Assembly: GCA_028710605.1 (NCBI GenBank)
Contig: JAQTTU010000005.1
Span: forward strand, 124,001-188,000
Source: Sideroxydans sp.
GTDB lineage: Bacteria; Pseudomonadota; Gammaproteobacteria; Burkholderiales; Gallionellaceae
Direction: 5' to 3'
Length of the DNA: 64,000 nucleotides
Shown here: in pieces, positions 14,514-23,421 of the stretch
Layout: every line of letters begins with the position of its first letter
Numbering within the stretch: the stretch's first letter is position 1
Position numbers and translations under genes: made by a program
The notes under the pieces: model-generated
The model's input: the letters and a program-made list of their open reading frames with translations, nothing else
Told to the model about the DNA's origin: nothing
Database searches by the model: none

Positions 14514-17500
14514 ATGAAACTCCCCAACCTTTCCGAATGGGCGCTGAAGCATCAGCAGATGGTGGTGTATCTCATCATTACCTTGAGCATCGCCGGTGTG
14601 TTGTCCTATCTCAGTCTCGGTCGCGCGGAAGACCCCAACTTCACCTTCAAGGTGATGGTGGTGCGCACGCTGTGGCCGGGGGCGACGGCGCAGGAAGTCG
14701 AGCGCGAACTGACCGAGCGCATCGAAAAGAAATTGCAGGAAACGCCGTGGGTGGATGTGTTGCGTTCCGCGTCCAAGCCGGGCGAGTCGCTGGTGTTCGT
14801 CATGCTCAAGGATTACACGCCGAAAGAGGAAGTGCCGGAGTCGTGGCGGCAGGTGCGCAAGAAACTGGACGACATCCACTACACGCTGCCTGCCGGGGTG
14901 CAAGGGCCGTTCCCCAACGACGAGTTCGGCGATGTGCAGATCAATATCTTCGCGTTGACCGGCGACGGCTACGACCTCGCTTCGCTGCGCCGTTACGCCG
15001 ACCGCATTGCGCTGGATTTGCGCCGCATCAAGGATGTGAAGCGTGTCGAGTTGATCGGCGTGCAGGACGAGAAAATATTTATTGATGTCGCGCCAAACAA
15101 GATGGCCACACTGGGCATCTCGCCGCTGCAAGTGGTGGATGCGCTACAGAAACAAAACACCATCAACCCCGCCGGATTTATCGAGACCGACAGTGCGCGC
15201 ATCCGCATGCGCGTGAGCGGCGGCTTCGACAGCGTGGAGCGCGTGCGCAACACCGATCTGCTGGTGAACGGACAGCATTTCCGCCTCGGCGACATCGCCC
15301 GCGTCAGTCGCGGCTTGACCGATCCGCCCAGCCCGCAAATGCGTTATGCCGGACAGCCCGCCATCGGCGTGGGCGTGGTGATGGACAAGGGCGGCGATGT
15401 GATCGCGCTCGGCGAAAACCTGCGCCGCGAGATGAAACGCATCGGTGCGGAAATGCCGGTGGGCGTGGATATTCATACCGTGGCCGACCAGCCGGAAGTG
15501 GTGAAAGGGTCTATCCATCTGTTCGAGAGTTCGCTGGCCGAGGCGGTGCTGATCGTGCTGGCCGTGTCGTTCCTGAGTCTGGGCATGCGCACCGGCATGG
15601 TGGTGGCGCTGTCGATTCCGCTGGTGCTGGCGATCACTTTCTTCGCCATGAAAATACTGGGCATAGACTTGCAGCGCATCTCGCTGGGCGCATTGGTGAT
15701 CGCGCTCGGCTTGTTGGTGGACGATGCCATCATCGCGGTGGAAATGATGGTGGTGAAAATGGAGCAGGGCTGGGACAGGTTCAAGGCCGCGACGTTCGCC
15801 TACACCTCGACCGCGTTTCCGATGTTGACCGGCACGCTGATTACCGCCGTGGCGTTCACGCCGGTGGGTTTTTCCAAATCGGCGGCGAGCGAATACACCA
15901 TCTCGATTTTTCAGGTGGTGACCATCGCGCTGCTCACCTCGTGGGTGGTGGCGGTGGTGTTCACGCCTTACATCGGCTACAAATTGCTCGACCCTGAAGC
16001 ACTCATCGCCAAAGCGCAAAAACACGGCGACAACATTTACGACACGCCGTTCTACCGCATTTTCCGCGCGCTGGTGACCTGGTGTTTGCGCAATCGCTGG
16101 AAAGTGATAGTCGCTACCTTGCTGATATTCCTGTTGTCGATGGCCGCGTTCGGCAAGTTCGTGCAGAAACAATTTTTCCCGTCGGCCAGCCGTCTGGAAA
16201 TGATGGTGGATGTGTGGCTGCCGCAGGGCGCGTCGCTCAAGGCCACCGCGCACGAAGTGCAGCGCATCGAAAAATTGCTGAAGGACGACGAGGCGGTGGA
16301 AACCTATTCGTCCTACATCGGCAACGGCGCGCCGCGCTTTTTCCTGTCGCTCGACCAGCAACTGTTTGCCGATAACTTCGGCCAGTTCGTCATCGTCACC
16401 AAAAATCTGGAGGCGCGCGAGGAGTTGAAACATCGCCTCGAAGAAAAATTCGCTTCCGCCGATTTTGCCGACATCCGCGTGCGCGTGGTGCGTCTGGAAA
16501 ACGGTCCGCCCATCGGTTATCCGGTGCAGTTCCGCGTGATGGGCAACGACCTGACCAAGCTGCGCGAAATCTCCGGGCAAGTCGCCGACATGATGCGCGC
16601 CAACACCAACCTGCAAAACGTCAACTTTGACTGGAACGAAAAAGTGAAAAGCGTGCGCGTCGAAGTCGATCAGGACAAAGCGCGCCAGCTCGGCACCTCC
16701 AGCCAGGAAGTCGCGCAGGCGCTGCAAGGCTGGCTCAACGGCATCGCGCTCACCCAATATCGCGAAGGCGACCAGTTGATTGACGTGGTGTGGAGAGGAA
16801 GTGGCGAACAAGACACGCGCTCGCTGAACAGTCTGCCCGACCTCGACATCCCGCTGGCAGGCGGTCGTCATGTGCCGCTGACGCAAGTGGCCAAGCTGGT
16901 GCCGATATTGGAAGAAGGCATCATCTGGCGGCGCAACCGGCTGCCCACCATGACCGTGCGCGCCGACATGGACGGCGCGATGCAACCGGCCACCGCGTCG
17001 CAACTGTTGAACGTGCAACTGGACGAAGTGCGCGCCAAACTGCCCGACGGCTTCCGCATCGAAATGGGCGGCAGCATCGAGGAATCGGCCAAGGGGCAAA
17101 CCGCGATCATGGCGGTGATGCCGATCATGCTGGTCGGCGTGATTACCCTGCTGATGATGCAGCTGCACAGCATCAGCCGCACCGTGATCGTGCTGCTCAC
17201 CGCCCCGCTGGGCTTGATCGGCGTGGCGCTGGCGCTGCTGGTATTCCACGTGCCGTTCGGCTTCGTCGCCAACCTCGGCTTCATCGCGCTGGCCGGCATG
17301 ATCATGCGCAACTCGGTGATTCTGGTGGATCAGATCCGGCAGGATGAAGAAGACGGCAAATCGCAATGGGAAGCCATCATCGGCTCCACCGTGCGCCGCT
17401 TCCGCCCCATCGTGCTGACCGCCGCCGCCGCCATCCTCGCCATGATCCCGCTCACCCGCCAGGTATTCTGGGGGCCGATGGCAGTCAGCATCATGGGCGG

Positions 17501-17594
17501 ATTGGTGGTGGCGACGCTGCTCACCTGCCTGTTCCTGCCCGCGCTGTATGCGGCTTGGTATCGGGTAAAAGAGGAATCGATTTTTTCGGTTTGA
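14514..17594 (+). CDS. RND-family efflux pump, inner-membrane subunit
   Basis: The 1026-residue length is normal for a hydrophobe/amphiphile RND transporter. The N-terminus is cytoplasmic, followed by a first membrane helix (MVVYLIITLSIAGVLSYLSL) and the porter-domain start GRAEDPNFTFK. Helix 4 has the proton-relay pair in GLLVDDAIIAVE. The helix-10 Lys of AcrB is replaced by Arg in GMIMRNSVILVD, as in TriC/MexK-like relatives. It would export drugs or other amphiphiles with the adaptor gene upstream. A palindromic repeat separates the two and might modulate the adaptor:pump ratio. Confidence 0.92.
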   Translation: MKLPNLSEWALKHQQMVVYLIITLSIAGVLSYLSLGRAEDPNFTFKVMVVRTLWPGATAQEVERELTERIEKKLQETPWVDVLRSASKPGESLVFVMLKDYTPKEEVPESWRQVRKKLDDIHYTLPAGVQGPFPNDEFGDVQINIFALTGDGYDLASLRRYADRIALDLRRIKDVKRVELIGVQDEKIFIDVAPNKMATLGISPLQVVDALQKQNTINPAGFIETDSARIRMRVSGGFDSVERVRNTDLLVNGQHFRLGDIARVSRGLTDPPSPQMRYAGQPAIGVGVVMDKGGDVIALGENLRREMKRIGAEMPVGVDIHTVADQPEVVKGSIHLFESSLAEAVLIVLAVSFLSLGMRTGMVVALSIPLVLAITFFAMKILGIDLQRISLGALVIALGLLVDDAIIAVEMMVVKMEQGWDRFKAATFAYTSTAFPMLTGTLITAVAFTPVGFSKSAASEYTISIFQVVTIALLTSWVVAVVFTPYIGYKLLDPEALIAKAQKHGDNIYDTPFYRIFRALVTWCLRNRWKVIVATLLIFLLSMAAFGKFVQKQFFPSASRLEMMVDVWLPQGASLKATAHEVQRIEKLLKDDEAVETYSSYIGNGAPRFFLSLDQQLFADNFGQFVIVTKNLEAREELKHRLEEKFASADFADIRVRVVRLENGPPIGYPVQFRVMGNDLTKLREISGQVADMMRANTNLQNVNFDWNEKVKSVRVEVDQDKARQLGTSSQEVAQALQGWLNGIALTQYREGDQLIDVVWRGSGEQDTRSLNSLPDLDIPLAGGRHVPLTQVAKLVPILEEGIIWRRNRLPTMTVRADMDGAMQPATASQLLNVQLDEVRAKLPDGFRIEMGGSIEESAKGQTAIMAVMPIMLVGVITLLMMQLHSISRTVIVLLTAPLGLIGVALALLVFHVPFGFVANLGFIALAGMIMRNSVILVDQIRQDEEDGKSQWEAIIGSTVRRFRPIVLTAAAAILAMIPLTRQVFWGPMAVSIMGGLVVATLLTCLFLPALYAAWYRVKEESIFSV

Positions 17595-17620
17595 GCGAAT
17601 TTTCAAAACGCACCTTGCGC

Positions 17621-17688
17621 TGAAGGTAGTAAATACGGGCATCTGCGCGATATGGTGGGTGCGGATCGCCTGTAGATGCGGCTTGGCG
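17621..17688 (-). repeat. Copy of the 65-bp CAATAGGCGATC...GATGCCCGTATTTATTGG repeat
   Basis: This diverged copy (AGTAAATACGGGCATCT, then CGGATCGCCTGTAGATG) is in reverse orientation, in the gap after the RND gene. The rest of the 193-base gap shows only an ordinary leader for the next gene. Confidence 0.7.
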
Positions 17689-17787
17689 CGAAGGTGTGTT
17701 GAATGAATGTGTTGCTGGCATCCCACCTTTCCGCCATGCGACTTGTTAGAATGCCGTCATGTTTGGTTTCTAATCGGGAGTTGAATA

Positions 17788-18036
17788 ATGATTGCACTGG
17801 AAATGGAAGCTTCCATCATTAATCACCGCATCAATGTGGCGAGCGATTTATTACCCGCCAGCGCGAGTCATGCCAAGGTGATTGTGATGTACGAAGAAGC
17901 CAATGTAGCCACAGATGCAAAGCCGGATATTTTGGCCTTGGCGCGTGCGGCGCAGGCGAGTTTTCCCAAACTGGATAATCTTGAACTTCAGCGTGAAATA
18001 CAGGTGATGCGCGGCGAATGGGAGCGCAAACTGTGA
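17788..18036 (+). CDS. Small protein, probable antitoxin of a PIN-type pair
   Basis: The 82-residue acidic protein (MIALEMEASIINHRINV...) has no domain I can name with confidence. A GGAG-containing ribosome site precedes the ATG. Its stop overlaps the GTG start of a PIN-domain reading frame (GTGA), the usual antitoxin-toxin coupling. The N-terminal beta-strand look resembles other antitoxins that pair with PIN toxins. Function is inferred from position. Confidence 0.6.
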   Translation: MIALEMEASIINHRINVASDLLPASASHAKVIVMYEEANVATDAKPDILALARAAQASFPKLDNLELQREIQVMRGEWERKL

Positions 18037-18418
18037 CAGTTTGGCTGCTCGACAGCAATGCTGTCATGGGCTATCTCAATCAGGATTCAACACCGGGTTT
18101 ATCGGTCAGTTTGAGCAGGCATTGCTTGAGGGGGCGGCAGTTTCAGTCATTACAACCATTGAAGTTCTGGGTTGGCGCGGTCACGATGCGATCAGCCGGG
18201 CAAGTGCGGAAAATTTGTTGAAGTGTATGGATGAAATTCCGCTCTCCTCTTCTGTCGTGCAACAGACAATTTCTTTGCGCTCAGAACATTCAATCAAGTT
18301 ACCCGATGCCGTAATCGCTGCAACAGCCTTGACTCAAAACCTGAAATTGATGACGCGCAATCTGGCGGATTTCGAACGCGTCGTCGGGTTGGTACTTGTT
18401 AATCCTTTCTTCATTTGA
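18033..18418 (+). pseudogene. PIN-domain (VapC-like) toxin, interrupted by a frameshift
   Basis: The N-terminal part (VTVWLLDSNAVMGYLNQDS) reads from GTG 18033 and contains the first acidic PIN motif. The remainder (FIGQFEQALLEG, ISVITTIEVLGW-like segment, KLPDAVIAATAL, LMTRNLADF) continues in a different frame from about 18095. One missing base near ACACCGGGTTT accounts for it. The later PIN acidic residues are intact in the second frame. As read, no full-length toxin is made, so this is either decay, a sequencing error or a rare recoding event. PIN toxins are RNases inhibited by the upstream antitoxin. Confidence 0.75.
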
Positions 18419-18485
18419 AAAGCAAAGACCATCCCACGCGTCCCCGCGTGGCGATTGCTCCGCCGATATGGTTTAATCGCCCCCC

Positions 18486-19358
18486 ATGAAATTCCCATTC
18501 CAAACCGTTGCGATCATCGGCAAGCAGAAGTCTCTCGACGTGGCTGCGCCTATCCGTTTGCTGGGCGATTTTCTGGCGGCGCGCGGGGCGCGGGTGGTGG
18601 TGGATGCGCTGTCCGCCGAGCATCTCCAGAACCATCCGTTTGAAGCGCTCACGCTGGAAAACATTGCGGGCACGGTCGATCTGGCCGTGGTTATCGGCGG
18701 CGACGGCACCATGCTCAACATCGCACGCATGCTCGCGCCGCACGGCGTTCCTATCGTTGGCGTGAATCAGGGGCGGCTGGGATTTTTGACCGACCTGACC
18801 ATGGGCACCATGTTGCACGGCATCGGGGCGATGCTGGACGGAGTGTTCGTCACCGAACAGCGCATTCTGCTGTCGGCGCGGGTGATGCGCGACGGTGCGG
18901 AAATCTTCAGCGGGCTGGCGTTCAACGAAGTGGTGGTACACCGCAGCACGGTCAGCAACATGGTCGAATTCGAAGTGCGCATCGACGGCGAGTACCTGTA
19001 CAACCAGCGTGCCGATGGCCTGATTATTTCCACGCCGACCGGCTCCACCGCTTACGCCATGTCGGCGGGCGGCTCGATTCTTCATCCCGGTCTGGATGTG
19101 CTGCAACTGGTTCCCGTGTGCCCGCACTCATTGAGCAACCGCCCCATCGTGGTCAAAGGCAGTTCCGAGCTGGAACTGCTGATGCACCGCACCGGCGACA
19201 TCTGCGTGCGCTACGACAGCCATACCAATTTCGATCTTGAGCTGCACGACAAAATCCTCGTCACTCGCTTCGAACAACCCGCATTCCTGCTGCATCCCGA
19301 GGGGCACAGCTACTACCATACCCTGCGCGAAAAGCTGTTGTGGAATCAGACGTTGTAA
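18486..19358 (+). CDS. nadK: NAD kinase
   Basis: The 290-residue product contains the diacylglycerol/NAD kinase motifs VVIGGDGTMLNIAR (about 75-88) and STPTGSTAYAMSAGGSI. It phosphorylates NAD to NADP in the cytoplasm. Length and motifs are typical. The nadK-recN order seen here is widely conserved in proteobacteria, though a pair of inverted repeats now separates the two genes. Confidence 0.96.
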   Translation: MKFPFQTVAIIGKQKSLDVAAPIRLLGDFLAARGARVVVDALSAEHLQNHPFEALTLENIAGTVDLAVVIGGDGTMLNIARMLAPHGVPIVGVNQGRLGFLTDLTMGTMLHGIGAMLDGVFVTEQRILLSARVMRDGAEIFSGLAFNEVVVHRSTVSNMVEFEVRIDGEYLYNQRADGLIISTPTGSTAYAMSAGGSILHPGLDVLQLVPVCPHSLSNRPIVVKGSSELELLMHRTGDICVRYDSHTNFDLELHDKILVTRFEQPAFLLHPEGHSYYHTLREKLLWNQTL

Positions 19359-19391
19359 TGAATACAAGTTATTTATTCGAGCGTTCGTTTT

Positions 19392-19505
19392 CTCCCTTCT
19401 CCCGCAGGCGGGAGAAGGGGCGGGGATGAGGGTCTGTGCGTTGCAATGACATTTGTTACAACTCCACGCCCCTCACCCTAACCCTCTCCCGCCTGCGGGA
19501 GAGGG
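19392..19505. repeat. Paired CCTCACCCTAACCCTCTCCC-family repeats in opposite orientation
   Basis: TCTCCCTTCTCCCGCAGGCG...GATGAGGG and CCCCTCACCCTAACCCTCTCCCGC-type arms face each other between nadK and recN. The same family recurs at 21194, 21697, 44675, 51573, 52597, 53231 and 54421. Confidence 0.85.
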
Positions 19506-19539
19506 AATATAAAAAACACAAATTTTGAAATAAATATCC

Positions 19540-21258
19540 ATGCTCAAATTCCTAAGCATCCGCGATTTCGTCATCGTCGAATCTCTCGAACTCGATTTCA
19601 CTGCCGGCTTCACCGCGTTGACCGGCGAAACCGGCGCGGGCAAATCCATTTTGATCGACGCGCTGTCGCTGGCCTTGGGCGAACGCGGCGATGCGGGCAT
19701 GGTGCGCAGCGGCTGCGAGCGCGCCGAGATCGCCGCCGAATTCGACATCGCCGCTTTGCCGCAAGTGCAAAACTGGCTGCGTGAACAGGAGCTGGAAGGC
19801 GACGAGGGCGTGTGCCTGTTGCGCCGCACGCTGGATGTCGGCGGACGTTCGCGCGGCTTCATCAACGGCAGCAGCGCCACGCTGCAACAACTGCGCGCTG
19901 CCGCCGATTTCCTGCTCGACATCCACGGCCAGCACGCGCACCAATCCTTGTTGCGCGCCGATGCGCAGCGCGAGTTGCTGGACAGCCATGCGGGTCTCTC
20001 AAAAGACTGCGACCATGTCGCCGAACATTACAAGACATGGCAAACCCTGCACCGCCGCCGCACGCAGTTGCAGCAGAATGCCGAAGCCGTCGCCGCCGAG
20101 CGCGAGTTGTTGGTGTTCCAGCGGCGCGAACTGGAGACATTGAATTTTGCCGAGGCCGAGTGGGAAAGTTTGCAGGCCGACCACGCGCGCCTGTCGCATG
20201 CCGCGAGTCTGCTGGAGACGGCGCAGTTCGGGGTGGAGGTGTTGAGCGAGTCGGATACCGCGTGCTTGGCGCAACTGAATGCGCTGGTGGCGCGGCTGCG
20301 CGCCGGGCTGGAATTTGACACCTCGTTGCAAGACACGCTGACCATTCTGGAAAGCGCGCAAAACGAATTGCAGGAAGCGGTGTATGCGCTGCGCCACTAT
20401 CAGGAAAAGTTGGATGCCGATCCGCAGCAGATGCGCGCGCAGGAACAACGCATCGCCGACGTGATGGAAGCCGCGCGCAAATACCGCGTCAAGCCGGAAC
20501 AGTTGCCGCAAACGCTGGCGGACATCGCGGCGCGGCTGGACGAGTTGGGCGGCAGCGCCGACATGGCCGAGCTGGCCAAACAGGAGGCGGCAGCGCAGGG
20601 TGCATATCAAACCGCAGCGAAGAAACTCAGTGCCGCGCGCACCGTCGCCGCGAAAAAATTATCCGGCGAAATCACCGCCGCGATGCAGACCTTGGCCATG
20701 CAGGGCGGACAGTTCGCCGTGGCGTTGTTGCCGCTGGCCGAAGGCAATGCCTACGGTCTGGAGAGCGTGGAATTGCAGGTCGCCGCCAATCAGGGTTCGC
20801 CGCTGCGCAGTCTGGCGAAAGTGGCCTCCGGCGGCGAATTGTCGCGCATCAGCCTGGCGATTCAGGTCGCCGCCAGCAGCGCCGCCAGCGTGCCGACGCT
20901 GATCTTCGACGAAGTGGATAGCGGCATAGGCGGGCGCGTGGCGGAGATCGTCGGCGGATTGCTCAAGCAGCTGGGCAAGCGCCATCAAGTGTTGTGCGTC
21001 ACCCATCTGCCGCAAGTCGCGGCGCAGGCCGACGGGCAATGGCAAGTGAGCAAGGCCATCAGCAACGGCGCGACGTTGAGCCATATCCAGGTGCTGAACA
21101 GCGAACAGCGCGTCGAAGAAATCGCGCGCATGCTGGGCGGGGCGACGATCACCGAAACCACGCGCAAACATGCGGCGGAAATGCTAATTACTTCTTCCCT
21201 CTCCCACCCTCACCCCACGCCCTCTCCCGGAGGGAGAGGGAGCCAATTGAGGGACTGA
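19540..21258 (+). CDS. recN: DNA repair protein RecN
   Basis: The 572-residue SMC-like ATPase has Walker A in LTGETGAGKSILIDAL (residues 27-42), a coiled-coil middle, a signature region ASGGELSRISLAI and Walker B LIFDEVDSGIGG. It acts in recombinational double-strand-break repair. The natural C-terminus would be near HAAEMLI; the last residues (SLSHPHPTPSPGGRGSQLRD) are encoded by a dispersed repeat, so the tail has been replaced or extended by about 24 residues. The catalytic core is intact. Confidence 0.95.
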   Translation: MLKFLSIRDFVIVESLELDFTAGFTALTGETGAGKSILIDALSLALGERGDAGMVRSGCERAEIAAEFDIAALPQVQNWLREQELEGDEGVCLLRRTLDVGGRSRGFINGSSATLQQLRAAADFLLDIHGQHAHQSLLRADAQRELLDSHAGLSKDCDHVAEHYKTWQTLHRRRTQLQQNAEAVAAERELLVFQRRELETLNFAEAEWESLQADHARLSHAASLLETAQFGVEVLSESDTACLAQLNALVARLRAGLEFDTSLQDTLTILESAQNELQEAVYALRHYQEKLDADPQQMRAQEQRIADVMEAARKYRVKPEQLPQTLADIAARLDELGGSADMAELAKQEAAAQGAYQTAAKKLSAARTVAAKKLSGEITAAMQTLAMQGGQFAVALLPLAEGNAYGLESVELQVAANQGSPLRSLAKVASGGELSRISLAIQVAASSAASVPTLIFDEVDSGIGGRVAEIVGGLLKQLGKRHQVLCVTHLPQVAAQADGQWQVSKAISNGATLSHIQVLNSEQRVEEIARMLGGATITETTRKHAAEMLITSSLSHPHPTPSPGGRGSQLRD

Positions 21259-21271
21259 GGGTGAGGGTTGA
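21194..21271. repeat. CCCTCACCCC-family repeat forming the end of recN
   Basis: TTCCCTCTCCCACCCTCACC and its complement GAGGGTGAGGG flank GAGGGAGAGGG hairpins. It runs from the recN C-terminal codons into the gap before bamE. Confidence 0.8.
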
Positions 21272-21319
21272 GGTATGATGCGGGCTGTTTTGTAACAACC
21301 TGATCGAGAATAAATCCCC

Positions 21320-22553
<1,234 letters not shown>

Positions 22554-22564
22554 TTTGCTTGCTG

Positions 22565-22624
22565 TGTAGGTGCGAATTCATTCGCACAAATATCGTGTGA
22601 TGTGCGAATGAATTCGCACCTACA
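22565..22624. repeat. REP-like palindrome (TAGGTGCGAATTCATTCGCAC)
   Basis: Long complementary arms between dapB and the MBL-fold gene; the same family as 14431-14489. Confidence 0.9.
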
Positions 22625-22660
22625 ACACCTCGCAGGGTTCTTTAGATCGAAGGAGTCGCC

Positions 22661-23419
22661 ATGCGCAATGTCGTGTTATTCGGTGATGAAAATCACAAGT
22701 TCGTGTTGTTGAACGAGAGCGATCCCGGCGAGGAAGACGGTGTTCGCTCCAACCAGTATTTGATCCAGCATAAAGACGATGGCGTGCTGCTCGATCCGGG
22801 CGGCTTCGGCGTGATGCCGCGCGTGCTGGCCGAGCTGTTGCGCTACATCGGCCCGCAGCAATTGAAAGGCATCGTGCTTTCCCATCAAGACCCGGACATT
22901 GTCGGCGGTCTTTCCACCTGGCTGGAACTGACCGGCGCGCCGGTGTATGTGTCGGAAATCTGGATGCGTTTTCTGCCGCATTACGGCATCAAAGGCGTGA
23001 GCCGTTTCACCGGCGTGCCGGATCGGGGCATGCCGTTGCATGTGGCGGACGGCTTCGACCTGCAACTGGTTCCCGCGCATTTTCTGCATTCCGAAGGGCA
23101 GATCAACGTTTACGATCCCGTCTCCAAAATCCTGTTCAGCGGCGACATCGGCGCGGCCATGTTGCCGACCGACAAGGATTACATCTACGCCGATGATTTC
23201 GCCGCGCACCTGCCTTACATCGAAGGCTTCCACCGCCGCTATATGTGTTCCAACCGCGCCGCGCGCATCTGGGTTGATCGCGTTTCAAAACTGGACATCG
23301 ACATGATCGCGCCGCAGCACGGGCCGATTTATCGCGGCAAAGCAGTGGGCGAATTTCTGGCCTGGTTCAAAGAGCTGCAATGCGGCATCGACTTGATGGC
23401 CGAGGACGGGCAGGTCTGA
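22661..23419 (+). CDS. MBL-fold protein of the flavodiiron/ODP type, probable di-iron oxygen-binding protein
   Basis: The 252-residue product has the metallo-beta-lactamase fold with flavodiiron-style ligands: VLSHQDPDIVGG, HFLHSEGQI, LFSGDIGAAM and IAPQHGPIY. The flavodoxin domain of a full flavodiiron protein is missing, so it resembles stand-alone oxygen-binding diiron (ODP) proteins used as O2 sensors. It is followed two bases later by a GGDEF-EAL gene, suggesting that it feeds an oxygen signal to c-di-GMP turnover. Enzymatic NO or O2 reduction is the alternative. Confidence 0.8.
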   Translation: MRNVVLFGDENHKFVLLNESDPGEEDGVRSNQYLIQHKDDGVLLDPGGFGVMPRVLAELLRYIGPQQLKGIVLSHQDPDIVGGLSTWLELTGAPVYVSEIWMRFLPHYGIKGVSRFTGVPDRGMPLHVADGFDLQLVPAHFLHSEGQINVYDPVSKILFSGDIGAAMLPTDKDYIYADDFAAHLPYIEGFHRRYMCSNRAARIWVDRVSKLDIDMIAPQHGPIYRGKAVGEFLAWFKELQCGIDLMAEDGQV

Positions 23420-23421
23420 GC

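Noticed and set aside
15144-17726. 860-codon open frame antisense to the RND pump
   Set aside because: It is a shadow of the codon structure of the pump gene; the + frame has full RND signatures.
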